Assembly: GCA_028690445.1 (NCBI GenBank)
Contig: JAQVBE010000008.1
Span: 48,367 to 112,366, forward strand
Origin: Aliarcobacter sp.
GTDB taxonomy: Bacteria > Campylobacterota > Campylobacteria > Campylobacterales > Arcobacteraceae
Reading direction: 5' to 3'
Length of the DNA: 64,000 nucleotides
The notes under the pieces were generated by a model. It was not told where the DNA came from, searched no databases, and saw nothing but the letters and a program-made list of their open reading frames with translations. The position numbers and the translations under genes are program-made. Positions 1 through 10,394 of this stretch are shown piece after piece. The first letter of the stretch is position 1; the number at the start of each line of letters is the position of its first letter.

Positions 1-883
1 TACCTTTTAATTCAGATTTTTTATAACCTGTTAATTTCTTAACAGTATCATTTACATTATAAACTTCATATTTATTATTTAATACGAGTATGGCACTACT
101 TGTATTATTAATTAGAGCTATCTGAAAATCTCTTTCTTTTTTTAATTGTATGGTTGAATATTTTAATTCTTTAACTAATTCTTCAAGTTCATTATTTCTT
201 TGAAATATTTTATCTTGCATGATGAATAAAGTATTTGTTAAAATAGAAACTTCATCTATAATATTTTCATCTTTAATTATATTAACTTGTTTGTTTTTTG
301 CAATTTCCTCTGCTGATAAAGTTAAAGTAGTAAGTCTTTTTGTTAATCTATAACCAATAATATAGGCAATGATTGTGCTGAATAAAATTTCTAATATCAT
401 TAGAAAAAATGTTCTATTTCTATTATCTTTTATAACTTTGTAAATATCTGATAATTCATAAAGAATTTGTACATTTGCAATTATTTTTTTATTTATATCT
501 ATTGAAAATGATTTTAACTGAAATATTTCTTCATTTATTTCTATATTTGTAATATTTTTATCAAGAATATCTTTATACATAGGATTTTCATCATGTATAT
601 GAGAAATTGCTATGTTACTATTATTTACTATTCTAACTGCAGCAATATAATCTATTTTAGTAAAACTCTCTACGGCATTATCAATTGTTGCTAAATCGTT
701 AATTATCAAAGGTGTTTTAATAAGCTCATTAAAAAGTTTACTGCTGGATTCAATATTTGTTCGAACTAAAGAATTTGAAAGATTATTCAATGATGAAAAA
801 TTTAAAAATACAATCAACGAAATGAATAATATTTCAAATATAACAAAAGATAAAATAAACTTATATTTAAAAGATAATCTCAT
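1..883 (-). CDS. Membrane sensor protein with PAS region, probable histidine kinase N-terminal part (runs off the left edge)
   Basis: Open frame read from cat at 881-883; translation MRLSFKYKFILSFVIFEILFISLIVFLNF... with a second TM segment, HAMP-like region, then PAS-like 'ALINNTSSAILVLNNKYEVYNVNDTVKKLTGYKKSELKG'. Kinase domain not in window. Confidence 0.75.
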   Translation of the reverse strand, partial: MRLSFKYKFILSFVIFEILFISLIVFLNFSSLNNLSNSLVRTNIESSSKLFNELIKTPLIINDLATIDNAVESFTKIDYIAAVRIVNNSNIAISHIHDENPMYKDILDKNITNIEINEEIFQLKSFSIDINKKIIANVQILYELSDIYKVIKDNRNRTFFLMILEILFSTIIAYIIGYRLTKRLTTLTLSAEEIAKNKQVNIIKDENIIDEVSILTNTLFIMQDKIFQRNNELEELVKELKYSTIQLKKERDFQIALINNTSSAILVLNNKYEVYNVNDTVKKLTGYKKSELKG

Positions 884-884
884 T

Positions 885-1703
885 CTACTCTTTTGGTAAA
901 GATAATTCTTTTGATATATCTCTTACTATATCATACTCTTTATCATCCGTTTTGATAATATTTTTCATACTCAAATTTTCTAATAAATCTTTTGGAATAT
1001 TTAGAAAAGCATTAGTAAATTTTTTTTGTAAATCTTCTGATATTGATTTATTAAATGCAACCGGATGACTTGGATATGCCTGTGTTCTATAAAGTATCCT
1101 TAAAGCTTCTTTTGCTTTTATGTCTTCTAAGGCATCAAATGTTCTTTCAATTCCACCACCAACATCTCCAATTCCTCTAGCAATTCCTTTATATACAGAG
1201 TCATGAGAATTAACATAAGTGAATTGTTCATTTTTCTCAATATTTATATTATATTTTTTTGATAATTCATATTTTGTAAGAAGAGTTGCAGCAAAAGCAT
1301 TTGGAGAAGCAAATAAAATTTTTTTACCTTTTACTTCTTCAATATTATTTATCATACTATTTTTGTTTACAACTAAAATACCAACTAAGTTTTCATCAGC
1401 TCTAATTTTTGCTTTGTATCCTTTTTTTTTATTTGCAACAAGATAATGATATGGATTCATATAAGCAATATCGTAACCACCGGAATAAAGTACCTCTTCA
1501 AATTTTGAAATAGAGCTTTCGATTTTTAAATCAATTTTTTGCCCTGTTTCTTTTTCAAGATATTGAATAACAGGAGTCCATGATTTTATAAGAATAAGTG
1601 GACTTTGTTGAGGAACAACGCCAAAAGTAAGCGCAGCATATAAACTTGACGAGATTAACTGAGAAATAAAAAAAGATAATAAAATACTTTTCATTGAGAA
1701 CAA
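885..1703 (-). CDS. PhnD-like phosphate/phosphonate-family periplasmic substrate-binding protein
   Basis: Signal peptide; 'LTFGVVPQQSPLILIKSWTPVIQYLEKETGQKI', 'GGYDIAYMNPYHYLVA' typical of PhnD/SsuA/transferrin-like family. Confidence 0.85.
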   Translation of the reverse strand: MFSMKSILLSFFISQLISSSLYAALTFGVVPQQSPLILIKSWTPVIQYLEKETGQKIDLKIESSISKFEEVLYSGGYDIAYMNPYHYLVANKKKGYKAKIRADENLVGILVVNKNSMINNIEEVKGKKILFASPNAFAATLLTKYELSKKYNINIEKNEQFTYVNSHDSVYKGIARGIGDVGGGIERTFDALEDIKAKEALRILYRTQAYPSHPVAFNKSISEDLQKKFTNAFLNIPKDLLENLSMKNIIKTDDKEYDIVRDISKELSLPKE

Positions 1704-1774
1704 CCTAAATAGTTTTATATTTATATTCTCTTAATTATAGCATTAAAAAGTACGCAATCTACAATATATTGCAA

Positions 1775-3685
1775 TTATTTCTCTTTTGTTTTTTTTATTA
1801 CTAGAGGAATAATTATTCTAAAAAGAGCTCCAGTGTAATTTTTTCCTTCAAATTCATAGTTATCATTTGAAACTTCAATTTTTGCATCCATATTTTCAAC
1901 TATTTGGCTACTCATGTATAGACCCAACCCTGTTCCCTCATTATCTTTTTTTGTAGTAAAATAAGCCTTAAATATTTTATCTTTGATTTCTTCAGGAATT
2001 CCTCCCGCATTATCTTTAATTTCTAATACTATATTTTTTTCTTTTTTTAGAACATTTATAAAAATCAATTTTTCATAATCTAAATCTTTTTTTACAAGTT
2101 CATCTCTTGCATTATTTAATAAATTAATTATTATTTGAATCAATTCATTTTCATAAGTATTTATTTTTATGTTATCTCCACTTTTAACAATTTTTATTCC
2201 ATTAGAGATAAATTGAGAGCCAATTAAATTTATAACTTTATCTATAATATCTAAAATTTTAAATTCACTTTTATTTTTATTTGGTTTATAAAAATTTCTA
2301 AAATCATCAATAGTTGTTGATAAATATTGTACTGATTTATTTATTTGTTCCAATCCTTTAATCAAAAAATCATCTTCTAAAATATTCATCTCTTTTTGTA
2401 GTTTCATTCCAGTTGAAGATGCTGAAATAGATGATAAAGGCTGACGCCATTGATGAGCTATATGTCCTATCATTTCTCCTAAGGCTGCCATTTTTGATTG
2501 TTGAGCTATTATATTTTGTTGTTTGGTTTTTTCGTATTGATATTTTTTGAATTTACTTCGTAGAATTTCTGTAAAATATATAGATATAATCAAAAGGAAT
2601 ATAATCAAAAAAAATGTAAACACAATTGTTTTAAAAAGGTATTCTTTAAATTCTCTATTTAATTCTTCCTTTTTATCATTTATAGCTTTTTCCATATCAT
2701 CTTCATAGAATCCACTTCCTATCATCCATGACCAATTATCTAAGCCTTTTACAAAACTTATTTTTTTAATTGATTGCTCACCATTTGGCTTTTTATTTTG
2801 GATATAAGAATAAAAACCTTCACCTTTTTTAGATATTTCAATTAAATCTTCTATTACTTTTTTTATTTCAACTGTATCGTTATTTTTAACAGCATTTTGA
2901 CCTACAAAATCTTTATTAATATGACTTAAATAAATCGAGTCATAATTTATAATAAATATATATCCATTATTTTCAAATCTTATTTCTCTAATATTTCTTA
3001 AAACTTTTTCTTGAACCTGTTTTTCAAAATCTTCTAAATACTCTCCCGTACCTATAAACCAACCAAATTGTTCAAGATTTCTAACTAAACCAATTTTCTT
3101 TCTTTGAATATCTCGATTTATTGGATTGTACCAATACCATTCATAAAAAGCTTCATTACTTTTTGATAAAAGAGCTGTCATATCTTTTATAATATATGAA
3201 CCTTTTGCATCTTGATAATTCAAAAAATCTTTACCCTCAAGTTCTTTGTTATATGGCAATAATATATTTTTTCCACTATTTTCATAAATGAAATAATATC
3301 CTCTACCACTATTAAATCGCACATTTCTTAACGCATCTACAACCAATTTTTTAATCTCATCAATATTTTTATCTGGATTATTTTTATACATATTATCTGC
3401 TATATTATATGAGGTATCAATTGCTTCTTTCAAAGTTCTTTTTAATTCTAATTCTGTAGATTCTTGTTCTCTTTTAATATAATCATAAACCTCATGAACT
3501 CTTTGTTTGATAATCTCTTCATTTTTTTTAGTATATTCCAAACAAATTTTTTCTTTATCTTTTTCAAACCTTTTTTTATTTTCAAAAAAAGATATTGCTA
3601 ATATAAAAATTGTGATACTCAAAACAAAAATTGTTGGAGCATATTTAATTATTTTTAATAGCTTTTTTTCATTTTCAAGTATCAT
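1775..3685 (-). CDS. Cache-domain sensor histidine kinase
   Basis: Two TM segments flanking double Cache-like region ('GRGYYFIYENSGKNILLP', 'NGYIFIINYDSIYLSH'), H-box 'GEMIGHIAHQWRQPLSSI', N/G boxes 'NNARDEL', 'DNAGGIPEEI', 'GTGLGLYMS'. Confidence 0.92.
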   Translation of the reverse strand: MILENEKKLLKIIKYAPTIFVLSITIFILAISFFENKKRFEKDKEKICLEYTKKNEEIIKQRVHEVYDYIKREQESTELELKRTLKEAIDTSYNIADNMYKNNPDKNIDEIKKLVVDALRNVRFNSGRGYYFIYENSGKNILLPYNKELEGKDFLNYQDAKGSYIIKDMTALLSKSNEAFYEWYWYNPINRDIQRKKIGLVRNLEQFGWFIGTGEYLEDFEKQVQEKVLRNIREIRFENNGYIFIINYDSIYLSHINKDFVGQNAVKNNDTVEIKKVIEDLIEISKKGEGFYSYIQNKKPNGEQSIKKISFVKGLDNWSWMIGSGFYEDDMEKAINDKKEELNREFKEYLFKTIVFTFFLIIFLLIISIYFTEILRSKFKKYQYEKTKQQNIIAQQSKMAALGEMIGHIAHQWRQPLSSISASSTGMKLQKEMNILEDDFLIKGLEQINKSVQYLSTTIDDFRNFYKPNKNKSEFKILDIIDKVINLIGSQFISNGIKIVKSGDNIKINTYENELIQIIINLLNNARDELVKKDLDYEKLIFINVLKKEKNIVLEIKDNAGGIPEEIKDKIFKAYFTTKKDNEGTGLGLYMSSQIVENMDAKIEVSNDNYEFEGKNYTGALFRIIIPLVIKKTKEK

Positions 3686-3906
3686 TTATTCCCTTTTTAT
3701 TAAGCGATAATTATAGCAGATAAATTGTTATTTATTAAAATAACACACTCTATTATTTACTATTTTAATCAAAGTAACAAATCACATAGGTTCATCTAAA
3801 AATATTAAGAGAAGATTATCAACTCACACATATGAAACCGCTCATTCTGAAAAATATAAAGAATTTTATGAAAAAATAATTTTGAGTATAAAACAGAATT
3901 ATTACT

Positions 3907-4689
3907 TTAAAATTCTATTTTTTCCTGACCAATTCTATAAAGCGAAAAATCATACTTTATAGGATCAAGGCTATCAAACTCTTTTAGTTTATTGGTAATC
4001 ATCAATGCTGATTTTAAATCGTAACTTTGTCTATCTAAAAGTCCTAATTTTTGTGATACTTTAAAAGTGTGAGTATCAAGTGGTAAAATCAAATCTTTTT
4101 TATTTACTCCACTCCAAAGTCCTAAATCTAGATTGTCATCACGAACCATCCAACGCAAAAACATATTCCATCTTTTATATGGAGCATTTCCTAACTCTTT
4201 TATAAGTCCTTGTTTATCCCTTTTAAATGGGCTTGAGATTAAAAATGTGAAACCTTGTGATTTGTGATTTGCTGTGTTGTGGATTTTTTGAATTAGAGCG
4301 TCAATTCCTTCTAAAATATTGTTCTCTTTTTTGTAGGCATTTACAAATATGCTATTTAAACTATCTTCATTTTTTAGTCGTTTAAAGGTTTTAAATACTA
4401 TTTTTATATCTTGGGCATTTTGAAATCTATAATAGTGATTATTTAGCTCTTTATCTATTATCTCATCACTTTTTTTAAGAAGTGAAAAATCTAAACTATC
4501 TAAAAATTTCACTATTAATTTTGCATTTCCATAAGCAAATAAAGCACATAAAAGAATGACAAACTCATCTTCATATCTTCGTGCTACTAAAAGTGGATCT
4601 GGTTTGTCATAACTTATCTCAAAATCTTTATTTCTATTTTCTACTTCAATATCAAGAAGTGTTTTTATTTCTATATCTTTTTTTGTCAT
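3907..4689 (-). CDS. TIGR02757/DUF2400 family protein
   Basis: 'PLLVARRYEDEFVILLCALFAYGNAKLI', 'NMFLRWMVRDDNLDLGLWSG', 'LILPLDTHTFKVSQKLGL'. Start trimmed to MTKKDIE (cat 4687-4689) because the ORF-track start overlaps the divergent SDR gene. Confidence 0.8.
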   Translation of the reverse strand: MTKKDIEIKTLLDIEVENRNKDFEISYDKPDPLLVARRYEDEFVILLCALFAYGNAKLIVKFLDSLDFSLLKKSDEIIDKELNNHYYRFQNAQDIKIVFKTFKRLKNEDSLNSIFVNAYKKENNILEGIDALIQKIHNTANHKSQGFTFLISSPFKRDKQGLIKELGNAPYKRWNMFLRWMVRDDNLDLGLWSGVNKKDLILPLDTHTFKVSQKLGLLDRQSYDLKSALMITNKLKEFDSLDPIKYDFSLYRIGQEKIEF

Positions 4690-4759
4690 TTTTATCCAAA
4701 GTGCTTTTATATTTATAAAGTTATAATAGCATTTCAAAAATTTATACGGATTAAAGATA

Positions 4760-5581
4760 ATGCAAAATATATTAATTACGGGTTGTTCTTCAGGTATTGG
4801 ATTACAAACGGCACTCACATTAAAAGAAAATAATTACAAAGTTTACGCAAGTGCTAGAAAACAAAAAGATGTTGAAATGTTAAAAGATTTAGGTTTTAAA
4901 ACTTTCAAAATTGATGTTAGAAACAAAGAAGAAATAACAAAGGCACTAAATAAAATCTTAGAAAATGATCTAAAACTTGATGCTGTTTTTAACAATGCTG
5001 GATTTGGGCAACCAGGAGCTGTTGAGGATTTAAGTGTTGAAGCTTTAAAAAAACAATTTGATACTAACTTTTTTGGGCTACATGAAGTGACTATTCAAGC
5101 TATGAAAATATTTAGAACACAAGGTTTTGGGAAAATCATTCAACATAGCTCAGTTTTAGGAATAATCTCTTTAAAATATAGAGGTGCTTATAATGCAAGT
5201 AAATACGCAATTGAGGGAATAAATGACACTTTAAGACAAGAAGTAATGGGAAGTAATATTTTTATTAGCATTATAAACACCGGTCCAGTAACTTCAAAAT
5301 TTAGAGAAAATGCTTTAAAAAAATTCAATAAAAACATCACAATAAAAGGAAGTTTTTTTGAAGAGACTTATAAAAAAGAATTAAAAGCAAGACTTGAAAC
5401 TACAGAAGATAAAGCACCTTTTAATCTTCCAGCTTCAAGTGTGGCAAAAACTGTTTTAAAAATTATGCAAAAATCAAAACCAAAACCCAGATATTATGTA
5501 ACAACTGCTACTCATATCTTAGGCTTTTTAAAAAGAGTTCTAAGTACTTCTTTGATGGATAAATTACTAAATAAAATCTAA
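4760..5581 (+). CDS. Short-chain dehydrogenase/reductase
   Basis: 'ITGCSSGIGLQTA' Rossmann motif, 'NNAGFGQPG', 'YNASKYAIEG'. Confidence 0.92.
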   Translation: MQNILITGCSSGIGLQTALTLKENNYKVYASARKQKDVEMLKDLGFKTFKIDVRNKEEITKALNKILENDLKLDAVFNNAGFGQPGAVEDLSVEALKKQFDTNFFGLHEVTIQAMKIFRTQGFGKIIQHSSVLGIISLKYRGAYNASKYAIEGINDTLRQEVMGSNIFISIINTGPVTSKFRENALKKFNKNITIKGSFFEETYKKELKARLETTEDKAPFNLPASSVAKTVLKIMQKSKPKPRYYVTTATHILGFLKRVLSTSLMDKLLNKI

Positions 5582-6222
5582 TTCTTTTTCATCTGTAAAA
5601 TCAATCTAGTAATAACCTGTCTAATTGCTAGATTTGAAGTTTGAAGTAATGCCTCTTTTGAATAGATTATTTCACTTTCATTATAAATATAATTATCAGA
5701 GAATAAAATATTATCTTTTGTATCTTGATATATTATTTTGTTGTTTTTATCTATAACTCTAAGTTCTATTGAAATTTTTATTTGTGCTTTTGAAGAAAAA
5801 AATGCTTTTTCTAAACTATATTTTGGAACAAAAAGATAAATATTATAATCACTTCCAAAAGATACAAATTTAGTTTTAAAAATTTTATCATTACTCATTT
5901 GAAGTTTAAATTCATTTTCTATTATATTTGATAAAGAAACACTATTATTATAATAGGCATCTTGCATTCTTAAATCTTCATTGTTTGAAAATTCTGGAGT
6001 AAAAAAAGTGTTAATTCCAATTCCCACATGACTTGAAACCAAACCACCAACTCCCAGCCCAATAGAGACAGGACTTCTATAAGTTTGAGGAACTCCTGCT
6101 ATGATGATATTATTATTTAAAGATATAGAATTTATTTCATCTAAATTTAGATTTTGTTTAGAAGTACATGCAGTAAAAAAAGCTAAAAAACAGATCAAAA
6201 AAATTTTATTTATATATTTCAT
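5578..6222 (-). CDS. Putative lipoprotein
   Basis: N-terminal 'MKYINKIFLICFLAFFTACTSK' lipobox; Gly-rich central segment. Confidence 0.7.
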   Translation of the reverse strand: MKYINKIFLICFLAFFTACTSKQNLNLDEINSISLNNNIIIAGVPQTYRSPVSIGLGVGGLVSSHVGIGINTFFTPEFSNNEDLRMQDAYYNNSVSLSNIIENEFKLQMSNDKIFKTKFVSFGSDYNIYLFVPKYSLEKAFFSSKAQIKISIELRVIDKNNKIIYQDTKDNILFSDNYIYNESEIIYSKEALLQTSNLAIRQVITRLILQMKKN

Positions 6223-6234
6223 AAAAGACTCTTC

Positions 6235-7035
6235 TTAGTTTTGGATAATCTCTTTTTTGTTTGCTAAACCTTGTAGATAATCACTAATTTGTATTAAACA
6301 AAATGTGATTAAAAATATCATAAGACCTGGAAAAAAACTAACCCACCAAGCTATATCAATAACAGCTTTCCCATCACTTAATAAACTTCCCCAAGACATA
6401 GATGGTGGATTTACTCCAAGACCTAAAAATGAAAGCCCAGATTCAGCTAATATTGAACCGCCAACTCCAAAAGTAAATGAAATAAGAAAAATAGGAGCTA
6501 AAAGTGGAGCAAAATATTTAAAAATAATCTTAAAAGTAGAAACATTTGCAACTTTTAAAATCTTAATAAAAGGTTTATTCCCAATAGCAAAACTCTCACT
6601 TCTTATCATTCTAGCCATTCCCATCCAACTTGTAATTGAAATAACTATAATTAAAATTAAAGCGGAAGCTTGAATATATGATACAAGTGCTAAAAGTAGA
6701 AAAAAAGTAGGAAATGTTAGAAATAAATCAATCATAATTGTAATAGTCTTATCAATGTTACCCTTAAAATATCCGGCATTTATTCCAATAAAAAGTCCAA
6801 CTATTGATGAGATAGAAGCTGCTAAAAATCCAATAATTAAAGAAGTTTGACCACCATTTAAAACCCTTGCAAACATATCTCGACCTAATCTATCAGTTCC
6901 AAATAAATGCTCAAATGAGGGAGCTTGTAGGATTTTTGTTGGGTCAAGTTGATATGGAGAAATAGTGTATACAAAAGGCAGTAAAAAAATTGCTAAAATA
7001 ACTGCTATTAATAAATATAAAGCTACTTTAAACAT
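6235..7035 (-). CDS. ABC transporter permease, DppC/OppC family
   Basis: 'HLFGTDRLGRDMFARVLNGGQTSL', 'SLLSDGKAVIDIAWWVSFFPGLMIFLITFCLIQISDYLQ'. Confidence 0.9.
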   Translation of the reverse strand: MFKVALYLLIAVILAIFLLPFVYTISPYQLDPTKILQAPSFEHLFGTDRLGRDMFARVLNGGQTSLIIGFLAASISSIVGLFIGINAGYFKGNIDKTITIMIDLFLTFPTFFLLLALVSYIQASALILIIVISITSWMGMARMIRSESFAIGNKPFIKILKVANVSTFKIIFKYFAPLLAPIFLISFTFGVGGSILAESGLSFLGLGVNPPSMSWGSLLSDGKAVIDIAWWVSFFPGLMIFLITFCLIQISDYLQGLANKKEIIQN

Positions 7036-7046
7036 ATTTTATACTT

Positions 7047-7643
7047 CTATTCTTGTGTGTAAAAATAATAAGAAAGTGCGCTTTTACCGAAATTCTTAGT
7101 TTTATTTAGTGAAAATTTACCTAAAATTTCTGGCATTTCTAAACTAGAAACATGCTCAACAATAATCATATAAATATTATCTACTTCAATATTTTTAATC
7201 ATTGTAAAAGATTTTTCATAAATATCTTCCATTCCATCTCTATAATCAAATGGAGGATCAATATATAAAACAATTTCATCTTGTGAATTTCTTAAAAAAT
7301 CAATAAACAAAGGAGTTTGTACAAAAGTATTTCCTTGAACTGTTTGACATTTTTCCATATCAACAGCTTTACAGTTTTTTAGTAAAATCTGATATGAATT
7401 TCTATCAAGTTCAACAAAATATGCTCTTTTTGCACCTCGACTAATTGCTTCTAATCCAATAGAACCGCTTCCTGCAAAGGATTCTATAAAAATTTTATCA
7501 ATTATATCAAACTGCAAAACATTAAACAAAGACTCTTTTAATCTAGCTTTTGAACTTCTTGTTACATCTAATGATGGAAGTTCTAAAATCTTTCCTTTAT
7601 ATTTACCTGCAATTATTTTTGTTGTTGGCTTTTCAGTTTTCAT
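7047..7643 (-). CDS. rsmD: 16S rRNA (guanine966-N2)-methyltransferase RsmD
   Basis: 'IIAGKYKGKILELPSLDVTRSSKARLKESLFNVL', 'ESFAGSGSIGLEAISRGA', 'YIDPPFDYRDGM'. Confidence 0.92.
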   Translation of the reverse strand: MKTEKPTTKIIAGKYKGKILELPSLDVTRSSKARLKESLFNVLQFDIIDKIFIESFAGSGSIGLEAISRGAKRAYFVELDRNSYQILLKNCKAVDMEKCQTVQGNTFVQTPLFIDFLRNSQDEIVLYIDPPFDYRDGMEDIYEKSFTMIKNIEVDNIYMIIVEHVSSLEMPEILGKFSLNKTKNFGKSALSYYFYTQE

Positions 7644-7668
7644 AATTTATACCTTAATTAAGATTTAT

Positions 7669-9219
7669 TTATCTAGCATAACTTTCGGCTCTAATTTCTC
7701 TAATTACATTAACTTTAATTTCACCAGGATATTGAACTTTTTGCTCAATTTCTTTTGCTATTTCCGTTGCTAATAAAATAGCTTCATCATCATTTATAAG
7801 CTCAGCTTTTACAATAACTCTTACTTCTCTTCCCGCATTTATTGCATAAGCATTTAAAACACCCAATTTACTTGTAGAAATATTTTCAACTTCTTCAACC
7901 CTTTTTAGGAAACTTTCTAATACTTCTCTTCTAGCTCCTGGACGTGCTGCGCTTAAAGCATCAGCTGCGCATACAGAAGCTGATTCTACATTTATTGGTT
8001 CTTCATGACCATGGTGGGCGTAAATTGCATTTATAACTGTATCACATTCATCATATCTTTTACAAATTTCAGCACCTAATTGTACATGTGAACCTGGCAT
8101 TTCATGAGTTAAGGCTTTTCCAATATCATGTAATAATCCAGCTCGTCTAGCTAAAATGGCATCTCCACCCATTTGAACTGCTAATAATCCCGATAAATGA
8201 GCAACTTCTAAAGTATGCGCTAAGGCATTTTGACCGTAAGAAGCTCTATATCTTAATCTTCCAACAAGTTTAACTAATTCAGGATGCATTGTTTTAATTC
8301 CAAGTTCTAAAACAACATCTTCACCCTCTTTTTGGATATTTTTGTCAAATTCTGATTTTACTTTTTTATAAATTTCTTCAATTCTAGCTGGTTGAATTCT
8401 TCCGTCTTCAAGTAATTCTTTAATTGTTTTAGTAGCAACAGCTCGTCTATAAAGATTAAAGGATGAAATTGTAATAGTATTTGGTGTATCATCAATGATA
8501 ATATCAACACCCAATAACATTTCAAGAGCTTTTATATTTCGCCCTTCTTTTCCTATTATTTTTCCTTTTGTTTCTTCATCATTTATAGGAATATTATTTA
8601 TTAATCGTTCAGCTGCAAACTCACCTGCATATCTTGTAACTGCAAGTGAAAGCATATTATTAATTTCATTTTTTGCATTTTGTTCTGCAATTTTGTATTT
8701 TTTTCTAAAAATTGAAGAAATTTCGGCTCTTGAATCCTCTTTAACTTTTTTAAGCATCAATTCTCTAGCCTCAAGTAAAGTTAAACCAGAAGCATTTTCA
8801 AGTATTTTTATGGCTTCAAAAGTTTTATCTTCATAAGTCTTCTTCTGTTGTTCTATTCCTTCTTTTAAACTTGTAATTTTTCTGTTTTTTTCAACTATCT
8901 CATCTTTTTCTTGTTTGATAATTCTTAATTCAGATTCTAAATGTTCGTTTAATTCTCGTTCTTTTTTTTCTATTTTAGAAAGCATTACGTCATACTCTCT
9001 TCTTGCGTGTTTAAATTCTCTATCACATTCGAATTTTGCCTTTAATTGAGCATCTTTTAAAGAAACTTCTGCTTCATGCTCAATCACTTTTGCTTTTGCT
9101 TTTGCTTGTTCAATAAAAATTTGAAATTTTGCTTTATCTAATTTTTTTACAATAAATATGCTTAATGCAGAACTCAATACTCCTACAAAAGCAATTACTA
9201 GTATATATTCCATATTCAA
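7669..9219 (-). CDS. rny: Ribonuclease Y
   Basis: N-terminal TM and coiled coil, KH region 'GKIIGKEGRNIKALEMLLGVDIIIDDTP', HD domain 'HTLEVAHLSG...LLHDIGKALTHEMPGSH'. Confidence 0.97.
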   Translation of the reverse strand: MNMEYILVIAFVGVLSSALSIFIVKKLDKAKFQIFIEQAKAKAKVIEHEAEVSLKDAQLKAKFECDREFKHARREYDVMLSKIEKKERELNEHLESELRIIKQEKDEIVEKNRKITSLKEGIEQQKKTYEDKTFEAIKILENASGLTLLEARELMLKKVKEDSRAEISSIFRKKYKIAEQNAKNEINNMLSLAVTRYAGEFAAERLINNIPINDEETKGKIIGKEGRNIKALEMLLGVDIIIDDTPNTITISSFNLYRRAVATKTIKELLEDGRIQPARIEEIYKKVKSEFDKNIQKEGEDVVLELGIKTMHPELVKLVGRLRYRASYGQNALAHTLEVAHLSGLLAVQMGGDAILARRAGLLHDIGKALTHEMPGSHVQLGAEICKRYDECDTVINAIYAHHGHEEPINVESASVCAADALSAARPGARREVLESFLKRVEEVENISTSKLGVLNAYAINAGREVRVIVKAELINDDEAILLATEIAKEIEQKVQYPGEIKVNVIREIRAESYAR

Positions 9220-9223
9220 AACC

Positions 9224-9763
9224 TTAATTTGTTATTATGTAATTAGCTTGAATATCGTAATTATCAGATAGAATTTTTTCACTCTTGCAAAGTACTAACT
9301 GTGTAAAAACTGTTATTGGTCTATAGTTTAAACTATCGAAAAATCTATCATACATACCTTTTCCAAAACCTATTCTTTTTCCTAGTTTATCAATTCCAAC
9401 TACAGGAACTATTGCTAGGTCAATTTTTTTGGCTTTAAAAAAAGAGTTATTTGGTTCTTTTATTCCAAATCTCTTTTTGTACAAGGGTAATCTATATTTA
9501 ACAATTTTAAAACTCTCCCCTTGCATAAATGGCACATAAACTTCTCTTCTTTTTGTTTTTCTTAAACTATTTATCAACGGTTTTACATCAACTTCTATAT
9601 CCATAGGGATATATAATAAAATATTTCTCGAATCACTCTGTTTTATAAAGTTTTCTAATTTTTTAACAATTATTTTATTTTTGTAATACTTTAAAAAAAG
9701 GCTTGCAAACTCTAATCTCTTTATACACGATTTTCTAAAATCACTTTTGTGATTATTTTTCAT
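9224..9763 (-). CDS. 5-formyltetrahydrofolate cyclo-ligase family protein
   Basis: 'VDLAIVPVVGIDKLGKRIGFGKGMYDRFF'-type motif. Confidence 0.9.
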   Translation of the reverse strand: MKNNHKSDFRKSCIKRLEFASLFLKYYKNKIIVKKLENFIKQSDSRNILLYIPMDIEVDVKPLINSLRKTKRREVYVPFMQGESFKIVKYRLPLYKKRFGIKEPNNSFFKAKKIDLAIVPVVGIDKLGKRIGFGKGMYDRFFDSLNYRPITVFTQLVLCKSEKILSDNYDIQANYIITN

Positions 9764-9824
9764 ATTTAAGCCTCACTTGGGTAAAATCTCTACCCAACAA
9801 ATAATTTTACCCAAAGGAATTAAA

Positions 9825-10385
9825 ATGCAGTTTAAAACTTTAGCATTTTTGTCAATTTTATCTATTTTATTATTTACAGGGTGTGATTCAAAAGATAAAG
9901 ATGAATCTTCAAAGGAAGAAACAGCTGTAAAAAGTAGTAATAGAGTATCAGAATTTCAACTAAAAACTACAAATGACACAATAGTAAATCTAAAATTAGA
10001 AAATGATAAGATAATCGCAAAAGATTATCCAAACAAGATAGTGTTGTTAAGCTTTTTTACAACTTGGTGTCCACCTTGCAAAGCAGAAATACCAAATTTA
10101 ATAAAAATACAAAATGATTATAGAAATGACCTTGTAATTATTTCCGTCTTACTTGAAGAAATGAAAACAAACAGTGAAATCAAACAATTTGTAAAAGACC
10201 ATAATATAAATTATGAGGTAACAAATGCACCTGAAAATATGGATCTTGCAAAAGCAGTAGGAGGAATAAAATCAATTCCAACTATGTTTTTAATCGATAA
10301 AGAAAATACAATATTTCAAAAATATGTAGGATTAGTTCCAAATGAAATGATGGAAATTGATATTAAAAAAGTATTAGAAAAATAA
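9825..10385 (+). CDS. TlpA-like thioredoxin-fold lipoprotein
   Basis: Lipobox 'LSILLFTGCDSK', 'LLSFFTTWCPPCKAEIPNL' CxxC. Start moved from 9777 to ATG 9825 by RBS and signal peptide. Confidence 0.88.
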   Translation: MQFKTLAFLSILSILLFTGCDSKDKDESSKEETAVKSSNRVSEFQLKTTNDTIVNLKLENDKIIAKDYPNKIVLLSFFTTWCPPCKAEIPNLIKIQNDYRNDLVIISVLLEEMKTNSEIKQFVKDHNINYEVTNAPENMDLAKAVGGIKSIPTMFLIDKENTIFQKYVGLVPNEMMEIDIKKVLEK

Positions 10386-10394
10386 AGGTAGAAA

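Noticed and set aside
8495-8836. Plus-strand ORFs antisense to rny, ftsY, radA, murJ, oorA and others (e.g. 8495-8836, 10598-11059, 26381-26635)
   Set aside because: Fully overlapped by strongly supported conserved genes; hydrophobic or low-complexity translations.
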